The notes under the pieces were generated by a model. It saw nothing but the letters and a program-made list of their open reading frames with translations, had not been told where the DNA came from and ran no database searches. From positions 6,963,837 to 7,027,836 of the forward strand of contig NC_134158.1 of assembly GCF_033958435.1 (NCBI RefSeq): a stretch of 64,000 bases of DNA, given 5' to 3'. Source of the stretch: Carettochelys insculpta (lineage: Eukaryota; Chordata; Testudines; Carettochelyidae). This document shows positions 1-11,399 of this stretch, in pieces. The translations under genes were made by a program, and so were the position numbers. How positions within the stretch are numbered: position 1 is the stretch's first letter; each line of letters opens with the position of its first letter.

Positions 1-960
1 AGTTTTAATTGTTGGGTGTTTGTACTTTTTAGTCATTTTCCCAAAGAAAGATGGGCTCTCATGGTTTAGTAACCAGTAAAATATACTGATTTGCAACTAC
101 AGATAACAACAAAGCAGCATCCATTGTAGTGTCAAGGGGCAAGGCTCATCAGGAGGATATGTTGTACCTAGACACATTTTTAAGCAGTCACAGAGGTTAA
201 ACTACATTTATAGTTTTTATATTGCATCATTTTCTAACATAATGGCTGTGTGTACACTAGCCCAAATCTCTGAAATGGCTATTTTGAAGATTACTAAGGA
301 GGCACTGAAATGAATATTTAGCACCTCATTAGCACGCCACCAGCCACTGCTCTTTGAAATTGTCACTTTTTGCTACCACACAGCTCGCCCAGACAGGAGT
401 CCTTTTTCTAAAGGACTCTACCAACTTCAAAAGCCCCTTATTCCTATCTGCTGATTCTAGACCATGGGCCTTCAAGAAAAACACCAACTACCATGAGACC
501 TGCAATGAAATCAGGAGAACTAGCAATACCAGACTAAAATGAATGCATTCTTGCCAGGGCTCTAACTTTGTATATTTCCCTTTGTAATTAATCTGTGTTT
601 GGTGCAGCACTTTTGACTTGGTTTTTAATTGCCACTGCACCTACAGCCTTTTGAGGACAGTTGGCTCAGTGCCAAGATAAAGAGTTAAAAAGCCAGGACT
701 GGGTACAGGTGCTGGAATGAGGGGTGGCAGGATCACCAGTTTGGCTCAAAAGCTCTGAGCACCCCACTAGGAAAATGGTTCCAGCCCCCTGGAATTAGGA
801 CCCAATGAAGGTCTGATTCTATCCTCCAGATTTGCCAAGCAGCCAGGACACAGGCTTTACCACTTTCAGGTCTGAAATGAGACATTGGCTGCATTGCAGT
901 GTTGCAGTGCAAGGGGACTTGCCCAGCTGCTTGCAAAGCTTAGACTCAGCTTGCGCTGCG
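1..960. other. Gene-free stretch, no recognisable feature
   Basis: Unique-looking sequence of ordinary base composition. The short open frames here have no recognisable domain, and I see no splice-flanked exon of a known family. Confidence 0.4.
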
Positions 961-1750
961 TGAAAGCACATGGTGTGGGAGGGAGGAAAAAACCCTCCTG
1001 GTAACAGAAAAGGAGGATGCTCCACACGCCTGCGCAGGGAAGGTGGCTGTGTGGGGAAGGCCCGTGAATGGAGCCAGCCACTTGCTGCTTTGCAGGGCAG
1101 TGTCTGGCGCCTGCCCCTTTGCAAAGCCCGGGGACTCCCCTGTTGCAAGCCAGACTGTTTGTTTGGTGCTAGCTGGGCTGCTGGGCAGCTTTGGGGATCC
1201 CTGGCTGCTATCGCTCTGTTCTCCCCCCCCCCCCCCCGATTCCCTTCCCAACCCCAAAGGCAGGGGAGGAGCAGGTACCCTGGGGGAGCAGCTTGCTGCT
1301 TTGCGAGGAAGGGGGAGAAAAGAGCGGCAGCCTCAGGAGATCCACCCCCCCTCCCCAGCACGTTTGCACTGCAAGGCGGGGAGGTGGGGGTTAAATCCTG
1401 CCCAGCTGGTCTCCCCCGCCCCACTGCCAGGGTCAGACCCCAGAGCTCCAGGGATTTCACTCACCGGTGCCGGGGAAGCAGCGGTCCCCGCCACGTGCTG
1501 GGGGGCATGAAGAGAACCCGCCCCCGCCTGCTGCAAGCCCCGCGCATCCTCCAGCACAGACCAGCCCCAAGCGGCTCCTGCCTGGCGCACTCACGCCGCC
1601 GCCGGTGCCAGCATGAATGGGGAGGCGCCAGCTGATCTCCGCCCCTGCCCTGCTCCGCCCCCTTCCAGCTCCGGGTGACTCCGCGTGCAGCCAAATCCAG
1701 GGGTGGGGGGAGAAACAGAGACGAGGGGCTGGAATTGGCCTGCAGGAGTC
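960..1750 (-). promoter_or_regulatory. CpG-rich, promoter-like patch with two minus-strand splice donors
   Basis: This stretch, especially 1440-1700, is much richer in CpG than its surroundings and contains GC-box-like runs (ctccgccccc, cccgccccc). On the minus strand two ATG triplets are each followed by a strong donor: ATG at 1506-1508 with GTGAGT starting at 1464 (44 nt, reading MPPSTWRGPLLPRH), and ATG at 1612-1614 with GTGAGT starting at 1594 (20 nt, reading MLAPAA). This would fit alternative first exons of a minus-strand gene whose body lies left of the window. I do not recognise either peptide, and both exons could be untranslated. A poly-C run lies near 1223-1237. Confidence 0.35.
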
Positions 1751-1849
1751 ACACTGGGGATGGGCCAGGCTGCAAATTCCGCATCAGGTGTGGCTGTATT
1801 TCCTGGGGTGCGGGTTATGCTGAGGGAAGGGTATGAGCTTTGGAAGGGA

Positions 1850-1937
1850 GCTGTTAGAGAGAGATCCTGAGAAGGGGATGGATGCAGAAGGTCACCCAGG
1901 AGGAATGATATAGGAAGACACAGCCGAAAGAGATGTA
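1850..1937 (+). repeat. Orphan fragment of the 11.4-13.9 kb LINE family
   Basis: The segment containing 'ggatggatgcagaaggtcac' and 'ataggaaga' closely matches the 3' coding part of the LINE at about 13590-13660. It is a short isolated piece with no open frame. Confidence 0.6.
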
Positions 1938-1959
1938 TCAGAGAGAGCATCTGGCCAAG

Positions 1960-2035
1960 CGGGTCTTTGCCCATGCAAGCTGAGGCTCCAAAATATGTTA
2001 GCCTACAAGGTGCCACAGGTGGTCTTGTAGCTGAA
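1960..2035 (+). repeat. Penelope-like terminal tail, fragment
   Basis: It contains 'ctccaaaatatgttagcc' followed by 'aaggtgccacagg', the core of the terminal repeat seen many times in this window. It is truncated at both ends and lies directly after the LINE fragment. Confidence 0.55.
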
Positions 2036-2129
2036 AGAGAATTATTTTTGAAGCGCTGCACGACTGCTGACAAACAGAGAGAACCACTAAATGCTTTTGT
2101 GGCTGCTTAAAGGAGGTGCCTGGTGAGTC

Positions 2130-2302
2130 AGGGCTCCCTCTAATTTTTTCCATCTGAGGGCAGAATAAATTTTGTTGTCTGCACTGAGGCATGTGTGATG
2201 TGCACCACCGGTAGAAACACACACTGCTGGCTGTGGGCACTCTGCTAATCACCTGGGCAGCATCTGAATCTCTCCTGAGCAGCTGCTTAAAGGGAACGCT
2301 GG
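2130..2302 (+). repeat. Unclassified dispersed repeat, copy 1
   Basis: It shares an ordered series of blocks with 26830-27012: 'gaataaatttt', 'gatgtgc' followed by 'gtgcaccacc', 'tagaaac', 'ctgctggc', 'gcatctgaa' and 'gggaac'. Two diverged copies 25 kb apart indicate an interspersed repeat. I cannot name the family. Confidence 0.55.
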
Positions 2303-2328
2303 TCAGGGGACCCCTGAGTGACCTAGTT

Positions 2329-3000
2329 CAGTGTTTACCAAACTGTGTGTTACTAGGTGGTCTGTGAAAATATTTCAATGCTAGTGATTTTTAATGTTTT
2401 TAGAAGAATGAATAAGAAATTGTGTACTTGAATGTGTTTAGACTGCAGGCATATTAATATTTCTGATACATTCGTAATAGCGTAGTTATGTGACTCATGC
2501 CAAAACAGAGATGCAAAAACCCTCTTCCCATGGAAAAGTGACTTATTTTTATTTTCTAGATGTTTTCTTTAAAACTAACACATTCAAAAATATTTTTCCA
2601 TACTTAATTTGTTTTGCTTTTTCTCCATTAAAAATGTTTTTGAAGGAAAGACAGGGTTTTTTTTATTTTTATAGATAAACAATATCCTGCTTTCTATTCT
2701 TATACACAAGAATGACACTAACCATCCTTCTTTCAGCTGTTCAAGTGAGGTTTGGTTTGGGGTATGTATTTAATTTTTACACTTAGTGACAGGGTTGCTA
2801 ACCATCCTCCTATCAGAAGGAACTAGCTGTTCATTCAGATGATTTTTCTCATATTTTACAAAGAACAAAAAAAATCTAAACCTATTTTAAATCAGCTTTT
2901 GAGCATTATCTACAGCAATTTTTCAGTATGAAGGGGTGTGTGTGTGAATATATTCCAATCCCAGTAGTGTCCCATAACCCAGTTAGTTTGGGAAATGCTG
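2329..3000. mobile_element. Non-autonomous hAT-like DNA transposon, copy 1
   Basis: The left end reads cagtgtttaccaaact and the reverse complement of the right end reads cagcatttcccaaact, a 16-bp imperfect terminal inverted repeat. The flanks are acctagtt (2321-2328) and atctagtt (3001-3008), an 8-bp target-site duplication with one mismatch, as expected for hAT elements. It is AT-rich with no transposase frame. Confidence 0.7.
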
Positions 3001-3012
3001 ATCTAGTTAAAC

Positions 3013-3933
3013 CACAGTTTCCCAAACTGGGGGCCCTGAAGAAATTCTGCTGGAAATTTCTGGCCCCATCCCCTTCCACCTGAAGAAAGAGCCGGCCTTT
3101 GCTTCTGGCTCTCGGCCCCTGTCATTTTATGTGGATGACCTGGCACAGCCGCTGTAAGAAGCAGGCATCTGGCAAAGACCCATGTGGAGCTAGCTGCCTC
3201 CTGCAAAGATGAGTGAGTGTGGGCTGGAGGGGAGGAGGATGGGATTAGATGAGAGACTGGGGTGCCTGGCTTAGGTGAGGAAGATGGGGTAAGAGCAGAG
3301 GGGCTGGTGGTGCTTGGCTTTGTGGGATGGGAGGGGCTTGGGCAGGTGGCTCACAGGGCTCGGGGGTGGGGCAGCTGGCTTGTGGGAATCGCAGCGCTTG
3401 GGCTGCTGGCTCTGGCATCTTGGGGGTTCAGGCAACTTGGGCTGGTGGCCGGCCCCGGCAGCGTGGGGCTTGTGCAGCTCAGGTTGGCAGGCAAGCGGCT
3501 GGACCTGGCAGCAGAATGGGGCTTGGGCAGGCAGCTTGAGCAGCTGGCCCGTGGCTGGGGCAGTCGGCTGGTAGGCAGGTAGCTGGTCCCGGAAGTGCAG
3601 GGCTCAAGGCAGCTGGCGGGCAGGTGGCAGGGGGATCAGCTAGCTGGGGTTAGGGTGGGCAGTTCTAGCGGCACAGATCTCAGGCAGGCAGGTGGCTGTT
3701 GTGGTCGGCTCTGGCGGCTGGAATGGGGTTCAGGCACCTGCAAGGAGCCAAGAAAAACTACTTGTGCTTATTTTTGTAATTTGAAATCGCACTTTGGTAT
3801 CGAGTTTGTGTTTTATTTTAAAGGGTGAAGTGAATTTTTTGTTCAGGAGGTGGGATGATGGTAAAGAAGAGGTGGCGGGGGCGGGTGAGGGTTTTTCAAA
3901 GGGGCGTAAGACTGAAAAGTTTGGGAACCTCTG
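3013..3933. mobile_element. Non-autonomous hAT-like DNA transposon with G-rich internal repeats, copy 2
   Basis: The ends read cacagtttcccaaact and, on the other strand, cagaggttcccaaact. The 8-bp flank agttaaac is identical on both sides (3005-3012 and 3934-3941). The interior (about 3290-3740) is a degenerate G-rich tandem array of units such as 'gcttgggcaggtggct' and 'gggctggtggc'. The long open frames inside are products of that composition, not genes. Confidence 0.75.
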
Positions 3934-3941
3934 AGTTAAAC

Positions 3942-6900
3942 CAACCCCTCAGCAGCCCAGACAGTGAGGCGAGGCTGTGGGGAGGTGGATTAGCAACAGT
4001 GACAACCCCTGGGGTGTGTCTGCGCTCAGTCCCTGCGGGGTGGGAGGGGCAGTCTGGTCTCCTCCCTCCCCGCTCTGAGTTTGTTGCTTTTGGGACCTGG
4101 GTGCAATAACCACAAACCTCTATGCGGGAAGTGCTGTGGCTGCCCAGCCCAGCTACAGAAGTTCTGCTGTTTGGCTTCCACCAGAGGCAGTGGCTCTGTG
4201 GAGGGGAAAACATCTCGGGTCTGCCTAGCCCTGGCTGCACCGGGGGTTCCCCTGGCTTTGCCTGCCTCAGTCAGGGCGGGGGATTTCTCAGACTGCTGAG
4301 ACCCAACTCTGCTGGAGTAAATTCCTTCCCCGGCTGTTTGCTTCACTCCTGCCTTCCTCTGCACACTGGGAGCTCCATACCCATCTCGCCCCTACACCCT
4401 GGGCCTCCATTTCCCCTCAGCCCAGGGCCCTGTATGCACCCCTATTTCCTGTCCAGACGGGGCACCAGGCACAGGGGGTGCCAGGGACCTCAGAGGAGGA
4501 GAATGTGGGGTTTTGGGGCCACAGTGCCTATCACTGGGAGTCTTGGACTTGAGGGCACATTTCTCCTGATCCTTCTGCACTCTCCAACACAGGATTCCAG
4601 GCGAGCCATGAATGCTTCCAGCCTTGAAAAAAGGGGAAGGCGGCTGGTTGGGATTCTTTGGAGGAACAGGCATTTTTGGAGGCCAAACTAGGAGTCGGCG
4701 AGACCAATCCGCCTTTGTGTACGGCATGAGCCCATGGGGGGCGGTGCGCACAGGTGTAGTCCCAGAGAACTGTGCGCCTTATAAACCCAGGGGGTGGGGG
4801 GAGCAGAGCCCCTGTTAGAAAAGAAAGTGAAGGGTGCAGGGCCCTGCTTTGTGGGGAGGGGAAGGGTATGTGGCAGGGAAGCGCGCACAGAGCTCGGGGG
4901 GAGAACGAGGAAGCATGAAATGGGGAAAGGAAACCACACAGCATGGGGGAGAAGTTGGAAAGAGGAAACAAAGATGGGGCAGGCAAGGGAGGAGCAGAGA
5001 GGGTCACACCCAGCCCCTGCCATGGGAGAAAGGAGGGAGGAACCTGGTCTAAGGAGAGGAGGTAGCGGGTGGATCCCCTGCTGGAGGGAAATTGGGGGGC
5101 TGGCAGGGGGATGGGCACACACAGCCCCTGAGGGGTGAATGGGGGATGCATAGAACCCCAGGAGGAGAGAGACTGGGTGTACCTGGCCTGGGGGTGTCCC
5201 AGCCTGGCTCTGCCCTGGCTTTTGAACATTCCCCTGGTGTAACCCCTCAGTCTGCCAGCCCCCGCGGGCAGGGCCCAGGCTGTTCCCCTGGGCAGACCTC
5301 AGAGCCTCATGAGCTCAGCCAGGCTTGTGGGCTCCAGCAGCTGCTCGTCGCCACAGCTGTGCCCAGCGAGTCAGGCACAGAGCGGCTGCCTGAGGCTTTT
5401 CCTCCCTGGGGCGAGGCAGCGCAAAGGGATAAATAAATCGTCCTTGGGGTTCAGGGACGATTGGCTGAAATCGGAGCCCTGCAGAACCTGTTCTCGTTCC
5501 CTGAGATCCACCTTTGCTCTCCGGCCCTGGCTCCCTGCCCCTGGCTAGCAGCCAGTCACCGGCAGCTGCTCCCTGGGTGCCAGGCTGTGCTCAGAGGCCT
5601 CCAGCTCCTCGGGGCCTGGCTGGCTCCTCTGGGTTAGTCACTAACGTGTAGGATCAAGTCAGTTCCCGCGAACGATTCTGGTCTCCAGCTCCGGGGCTGT
5701 GCCCGTCAGACACCTGGTCCCTTCCCTGCAGCACAAAGGACACAGAGCAGCACCTGCCTGCCTGCCGAGTGCCCAGTTTGGGTGGCACTGGAGAGTCAGG
5801 ACGTGGGGCGCTGGGTGCACAGGGCTGAGGGGGTGGGGCGGGTGAGGTGAGCAGGGGCCTGGGGAGATGAATGCACTGAGCAGGGGAAGGAACCTATGGG
5901 GTTGGGGGGGTGAATGGGCAGAGCTGGGGCTGGGGAAGGGGCAGTGAAATTTCTCTAGCTCTCGACCAATGTTGTTATGGGCACAGCCAGCGAAGAGCTC
6001 AGCCGGGCTCAGGCCGGGGATGTGAGTCACTCGCCCGACATGGAATTCAGGGATCAGCTGCCTCCAGGCTCCGCCTGGGCTCTGTGCTCCCTGGCTCCGG
6101 TGTCTCTCCTGCCCTCAGCTCTGCCCGCGCTGTTGTGTATCACCCCCACCGCAGGCAGGGCCCATTCTCCTGCCATGGCCAGCGCTGGCTCTCGGGGGGG
6201 GCATTAGTCACCTCTGCCATCTGCAGGGAGGACAGGATCCCACCCGGCCGTCTCTGCAAAGCATCCCCCTTCCCACTCCACACTGATCTGGGGTGGGTCA
6301 GAGCCCGCAGGGTGAATTTCTGTACAGTCACCGTACTATCCCTGCCGGGCTCATCTGCCCCATCCCGACTGGGGGCAGCCCTGCCCCCACCCCCACTGTG
6401 CTCTGTAGGAAGACGAGGGGAGGGCAGCTGGGGTGAACGGCAGGCCAGGCAGGTGGAATCGTGCGCTCTGGCCGGAGGGTTAGAAGAAATGAAGCAAAGG
6501 AAAATTACTAGAGTAGCACCGAGCAGCTGTGTCACTGTGCAACTGTCTTGGGGGAGAAGTTCAGTGCTAGCTACTCGGCTGCTGCCCGGATGGGTAGAAA
6601 ATAACCAGCCTGGCTGGAAACAGGAAGCTCTGACTCACCCTGTGGATTACACTACGTGTGTTTTACAGGACGTTCCCCAGCTCTTGTGAGCAGCAACTCT
6701 CAGCATGGCTGTGGCACTGCTGGGCCGGCTCTGCTAACAGCAGCGTGTGCTGAGGGCCCCCGGTGCCCTTCCCCCCGAAGGACCTGCCGGTTCCCCGCCG
6801 CGTGCTTTGTAGCTGCCAGGAAAGGCAGGTCTCCTGGCACAGACACAAACTGGGCAGCAGCTCCTGGTCGTAGGAGGTTTTACGTCCCTTTGGGGGTCTT

Positions 6901-9900
6901 GTATTTTAATTTTTTATATCTTTAAAATTTTTGTAAGCCGCCTCAAACGTTCGAAGTAGAGAGGTGGGGGGGTAAAATATTTTAAATAAATCTATTACCT
7001 AAGGACCAGCTCCTGCCCTATGGGGCCTGCACCCCCCCCCTCTTTTGGCAGCATTATCTGCTGGCACAGGGTGACAGGCAGTGGGGCGGAGGAGGGGGCA
7101 GGGGGTGCACCTCCCCGGTTCCAGGCTGGGGTGGTGGTGGGAGCTGGTTTTAGGTTCCATAGCGCATGGCGGGGGGCCAGGCCAGGCCAGCCCAGCTGGG
7201 CTGTGGCTAAGGGTCATGTTTACTGGTCCCATCCCCAGTTCCCAGCTCTGTACTTCCTGTTTGCAGGCGCAGGGGGCTGCTCCCACCTGCCTTCCCTGTC
7301 TGGTTTTCCTCTGCTCCCCCTTCTCTTTTCTCCACTGCCGGGCAGGGACACAAGGGGAGCACCAGCCACATGACTGCCCCATGCCCAGGGCAGGGTGGGG
7401 GGACATGGTGGAGCGGGGTGGAGCTGGGGTAGTGTGGTGGATTTCCTGCTGCTGCGTCCTCATAGGTCGTTGGCTCTGTTGATGATAACCAGAAGGCTGT
7501 TTGCGGGAGTGTTCGCTGATAAGGGCACCAGCTGTGGGCAGAGCCTTCTCCCCCCCGCCCCCGGTTACACTCCACTGCTCATGTCCACATTTGATAAGCC
7601 CCAGCCGGGTTACACAGTGACCTTGGGGGGCTGTAACCCCCCTGCACTGATCCCTGAGCACAGTCCCTGCAGGGTGCATCCCCCCCATTTACCCAGCATG
7701 CAGTTGCTTTGGGGTGCCTGGCCCCCCACTTCCCAGCTCCTGGGGGCAGTCAGTGCTCCTGTATCTCACCCCAGCCTCTGCCCGTTCTGCTGCCCACCCC
7801 GACCCCATGCGTCACTCACTCTGGGGTGGGTATTAACCTGGTACAAACACAGGCCACACCTCATCCCGACCCCTGCTGGCATCTCCCACCGGGGTGCTTC
7901 TGCCTGGCAGCAAATGCCTGCTGGTTCCAGGCTGAGGGGGGAACTGGTGTCCAGGTTCTGTGGCGCACAGGGCCAGGAGAGAGGTTGAGTGGAGCAATCT
8001 CATCAGTGATTTGCCTCTCAGAGCTGCCTAGATCCCAGGGAACGGGGCTGAAGGTTTCATTCCCAGCTCCAGGTTGTCTTTTAGCAGTCACAGGGGGTTG
8101 CCCCCTGTTCCCTCTGATTTCCTGCCCCCTTTTTTTCCCTACTTCCTCCTCCTTCTACCCCAGCCCCCCACTTCCCCACCTGTTTCTCCTATTTTCTCTT
8201 CTCAGACCCGTTTTCTTAGTTCTCCCTCGTTCCACTCCAGCTCAGTCTCTGCCCCACGTCCTCCCCTCTTCTGCCTGGAGCCCAGCCTTGGGGTGTGGGT
8301 TCCTAGTGTCCCGTCTGGGGGCGGGTGGGCAGGAAGCTAGGACGGGGTGGGGGGACTCTGTTCTCTGGCCTGAAATCTCGTGAAACTTGTCACGTCAGCA
8401 GATCTGAAGACCGGGGGTCTGACCCACGACAGCTCGTGACCCAGTAAATACGACTGTGAGCCTGAGAGGTGCCACAGGATTATTGTTTTGGGTGGCGCTG
8501 CAGACTAACATGGCTCCTCTCTAGATTGTCTTGCCCTGTGCTGCAGAGTTACTTTCACTTTCCAGGGGACATTCTGTGTTTCTGTCTCTTCCTGCCTGAA
8601 ACAGGCCAGAGCTCGGCGTGTGGTTAGAAAACAAAAAAAGGTGTTCAGCGCCCTGCCTTCCCCCGGCGTTGTCTGTGGTGGTTCTGATGACTCAGGCCTG
8701 GCCATCGCCCAGCTGGCGCCTGCAGGGAGCATTCAAAAACAGCCCAGAACATGCTCAGGGGCTCATTGCAGGCTGGCTCAGGAGGAGAGCGGCTGCGTGC
8801 AGGCTACGGCTGAGCCACTGCAGGACTGAGGAGGGACAGCCTGCGGGAAGCCAGCCGACTGGAGCGGGGGGGACAAGGTGCCATGAGAGCTGTGTTGCTG
8901 GCAGAGATGGCAGTGACCCGGGGGATGTGCCTGGGGATACGTAGCTGAGACAGCGCTGTGTGGGGGGGGGGTTATAATCACCCCAAAGTTTGCTTTCGGC
9001 ACCCCCTTTGCCACACCACCCTGCTATCGGCCAGCCTTTGCTGCCTGGCTTGGATTCCTCTGGCTCAGGAGCAGCAAAACCTGGGGTGAAAACCTGGGGT
9101 GAAAAGGAGCCAATCAGAGGAGGGGTAGGCAGGGTCTGAACCGGAGCCAGGGGTGTATCTGGTGGGTGGTAGGGGTATCAAACCGCTGGAAACAGGTGCA
9201 GGAGAGGGGCTGACGGGTAAAACTGGGGGGAAAGGAGCTAGGTTAAGCCCAGGGTTGAGGGACTACGAGCTACAGATGCAGCAGTCAGGACTTAACACCA
9301 CCTTGTGCAACTGATACTTGACAACACTTAGTGAGGGACCTGGGGGGTGGTAGAAATTAACCCAGCCCCTCCATTTCCACTGCCGACTCTTGCGCAGGCC
9401 CATTGCTGACCCCTGGTGGCAGCTGGTGAAACCCCAGCCCAGATGGGGCCCTCTTCCTTTAGCGGCGTCTAACAGCCACTTGCGCACCTTCCCGGGGACC
9501 CGAGTTGCTCCCCGGCTCGTGGCTCCCTCTTGGGGGTGCGCCCCTCCAGCCGTGCCACCTTCCGCTTGCTTCCCCGCTTCCGGGGACCTGAATGTCTCCC
9601 CATGAATTCTCATGCTGGTTTTTCATTGATCTGGCGAAGAGAGGGTCAGTGGGGCTCTGTGGGGTAGACAAAGCTCAGCCAGGGCTATTTTCACCAACGG
9701 AATCGACCCTTTCCAAAAGCAAATCGCACGGTGCCGGTAGCAAGGACAGACGGACTCTGAGCTGGCCGTTAGCCCCTGGCCAACAGGGCATATGGCTTTT
9801 GTATAGAATAATACAAGACTCCCCAGCGTTGTTTAGGTCCTTAACTCAATTCGTGTTTGTTTTCCTTCATTTCAGTCGTCGCTTGGGGCGGGGCTGGGGA

Positions 9901-10115
9901 TCAGGGTTCTGGACGAGGCTGTCCAGGGGAGAGAAGCCTGCCGCAAGGGTCTCTCGCTGCGGTAGCTTGGGCTGGGTGAGAGGCCACTGTTGCTACAGTG
10001 GGCACAGCTGGGGGAGGGGGTGCGTGTCCCCCGGCTGGGGCAGGTCCAGGTTCATCTGCCCCCTGCGCTCCCCAGCTGGAATGAGGAATGCAGCAAACTG
10101 TGCCCTCTCCCCTCA
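3942..10115. other. GC-rich gene-free stretch
   Basis: About 6 kb of GC-rich sequence with many long stop-free frames on both strands (for example 5910-6689 plus and 4531-5229 minus). None shows a known domain, a conserved motif or a convincing splice context, so low stop-codon frequency explains them. Poly-G, poly-C and pyrimidine runs are common (for example near 8120-8270). It may hold non-coding or regulatory DNA, but I see nothing specific. Confidence 0.4.
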
Positions 10116-10312
10116 CTCCCTATCAAAGGTCCTATTAATGACGGGTGACCCCCACTTTTTTTTTTCCTCTTCCTTCTCCACCCCCAACAATATAGACCCT
10201 GGATTCTCAATCTCTGCACCAAATCTGAGGCAGGGAGTCCTACCCACGCAAGCTCATTGCCTAATAAACAAACAGCCTCATAGCGATCCTCAACAAGCAG
10301 AAGACTACAATG
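10116..10312 (+). repeat. Penelope-like 3' tail
   Basis: It matches the 3' ends of the Penelope-like copies at 41.7 and 52.7 kb block by block: 'tcctattaatgacgggtgac', a pyrimidine-rich stretch, 'caatatagaccctggattct', then 'cccacgcaagctcattgc' and 'taataaacaa'. Only the non-coding end is present. Confidence 0.65.
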
Positions 10313-10490
10313 GCTGACTCGTGTGAGAAGAATGGGTGACGAACGTCTTCCCAAAGAAATCCTCTTTGAAGAACTGTCATGTGGGGCGTGACCAAGAGGA
10401 AGACCAAAGCTAAGATTCAAGGATACATGCAAAAAAAGTCATGAAGAAGTTCAACATTGACCCAAAGTCCTGGGAATCTACATGATCGGA
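10313..10490 (+). repeat. LINE reverse-transcriptase C-terminal fragment
   Basis: With frameshifts the segment reads 'RMGDERLPKEILFEEL', then 'RGRPKLRFKDTCK' and 'FNIDPKSWES'. This is the basic carboxy-terminal region typical of many endonuclease-type non-LTR retrotransposons. No intact frame remains. The minus-strand LINE at 43.8-44.3 kb is of the same general type. Confidence 0.5.
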
Positions 10491-10819
10491 TCGAAATACC
10501 TGGCGACAATTGCTACAGTAGGGCACAGCATCCTTCGATAGCGTATGCACAAGCCACGCGAAAGAACTTCATCTCAGAAGGAATAGCTCGCAGACGCAAG
10601 AATTTGGAAATAGACTGGCCTGCGGCGATTGCAATCGGCCGTGCAGATCCAATATTGGACGGATAAGCCACGAGAGTTAAACACTGCCCATAGATCCTCA
10701 CAGCCACTGCTAACCGCTGTCTCTCGAGACGAAAAGGGGCCATATATAATCTTTAAGGTACAAAAGAAACCATATTACACTATCAAGGTGGTGTTAGAAC
10801 TTGATATATCAATCTCAAG

Positions 10820-11126
10820 TGCTCCAGCCTCTCACAACTTCCCAAGAGCCAATTTGCTTAAGCACTCCAGGCAGGAGCTCAGTCCCGTCCCTTCTCCCCT
10901 AGGCAGCCGGGAGCTTGCCCAAAGCCTGTGGGTCAACAAAAGACCAGCTAATGCTACCAACCACCACCCCAGTGGTAAAGCTCGACATCGTCGTTTATTT
11001 CTGAATGAAGCTGTTGTAAGTAAGACTATTAGTGACTTTAAAAAGTATCACTGGCATTTGCACCTGTACATAGAGGTCAAAAGGTCAAATTTCTGCACTC
11101 CGCCTCGGAAAGGTTGCTGACCCATG
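10820..11126 (+). mobile_element. hAT-like element, relative of the copy at 50857
   Basis: It is co-linear with 50857-51873: 'gccgggagcttgcccaaagc', 'agaccagctaatgctaccaa', 'gtggtaaagctc', 'tagtgactttaaaaagtatc', 'tgtacatagaggtcaaaagg' and 'ggttgctgacccatg'. It lacks the LTR that interrupts the other copy, so it shows the empty integration site. The left end is degraded. Confidence 0.6.
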
Positions 11127-11147
11127 CCTTACATTGAACAATGAATA

Positions 11148-11375
11148 AGATTTTTCTCTCTCCAGTTCTATCTCTCTGGGCCAGTTTGGAATTTGATAGC
11201 TACTGTAGGTGTTGATTTCTTGCATGCACCCTCCTTCCCAGTTTGCTGATACCTAAGTGGTAGCAGCCATTCAGGCTCATGCTTTCTTGATGCATTTCAG
11301 CCCAAGGGCAGCTCTGGCCTCGCAGATTTCCATTTCAGCTGGAAACAATTTGTGTGCGAATCATCTTACAGCAGT
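11148..11375 (+). pseudogene. Relic of NKR-P1-like intron and stalk exon
   Basis: The order 'tttgatagctact', 'cagtttgctgatacctaag', 'gccattcaggctcatgct', 'tttcagcccaag', 'cctcgcagatttcc' and 'acaatttgtgtgcgaatcat' parallels the sequence leading into and through the stalk exon of the NKR-P1-like gene (53220-54178). The relic lacks about 60 nt from the middle of the exon and has no donor after it, so it cannot encode the stalk. It also lacks the two Penelope-derived insertions found in the functional gene. It is what remains of a duplicated receptor gene, cut off by the LINE that follows. No other exon of this copy is visible. Confidence 0.6.
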
Positions 11376-11399
11376 GTTACTTCTTAAACTATATTTCAT

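Noticed and set aside
970..1635. Long open frames on both strands in the CpG-rich patch (for example 970-1635 plus and 819-1460 minus)
   Set aside because: High GC makes stop codons rare. The frames overlap on both strands, have no recognisable domain and lack a shared splice context.
3262..3828. Glycine/tryptophan-rich protein frames
   Set aside because: They lie inside a non-autonomous hAT-like element and stem from its G-rich internal tandem repeats.
5910..6689. A 259-codon open frame
   Set aside because: GC-rich composition, no motif, no homologous family recognised, and competing frames of similar size.
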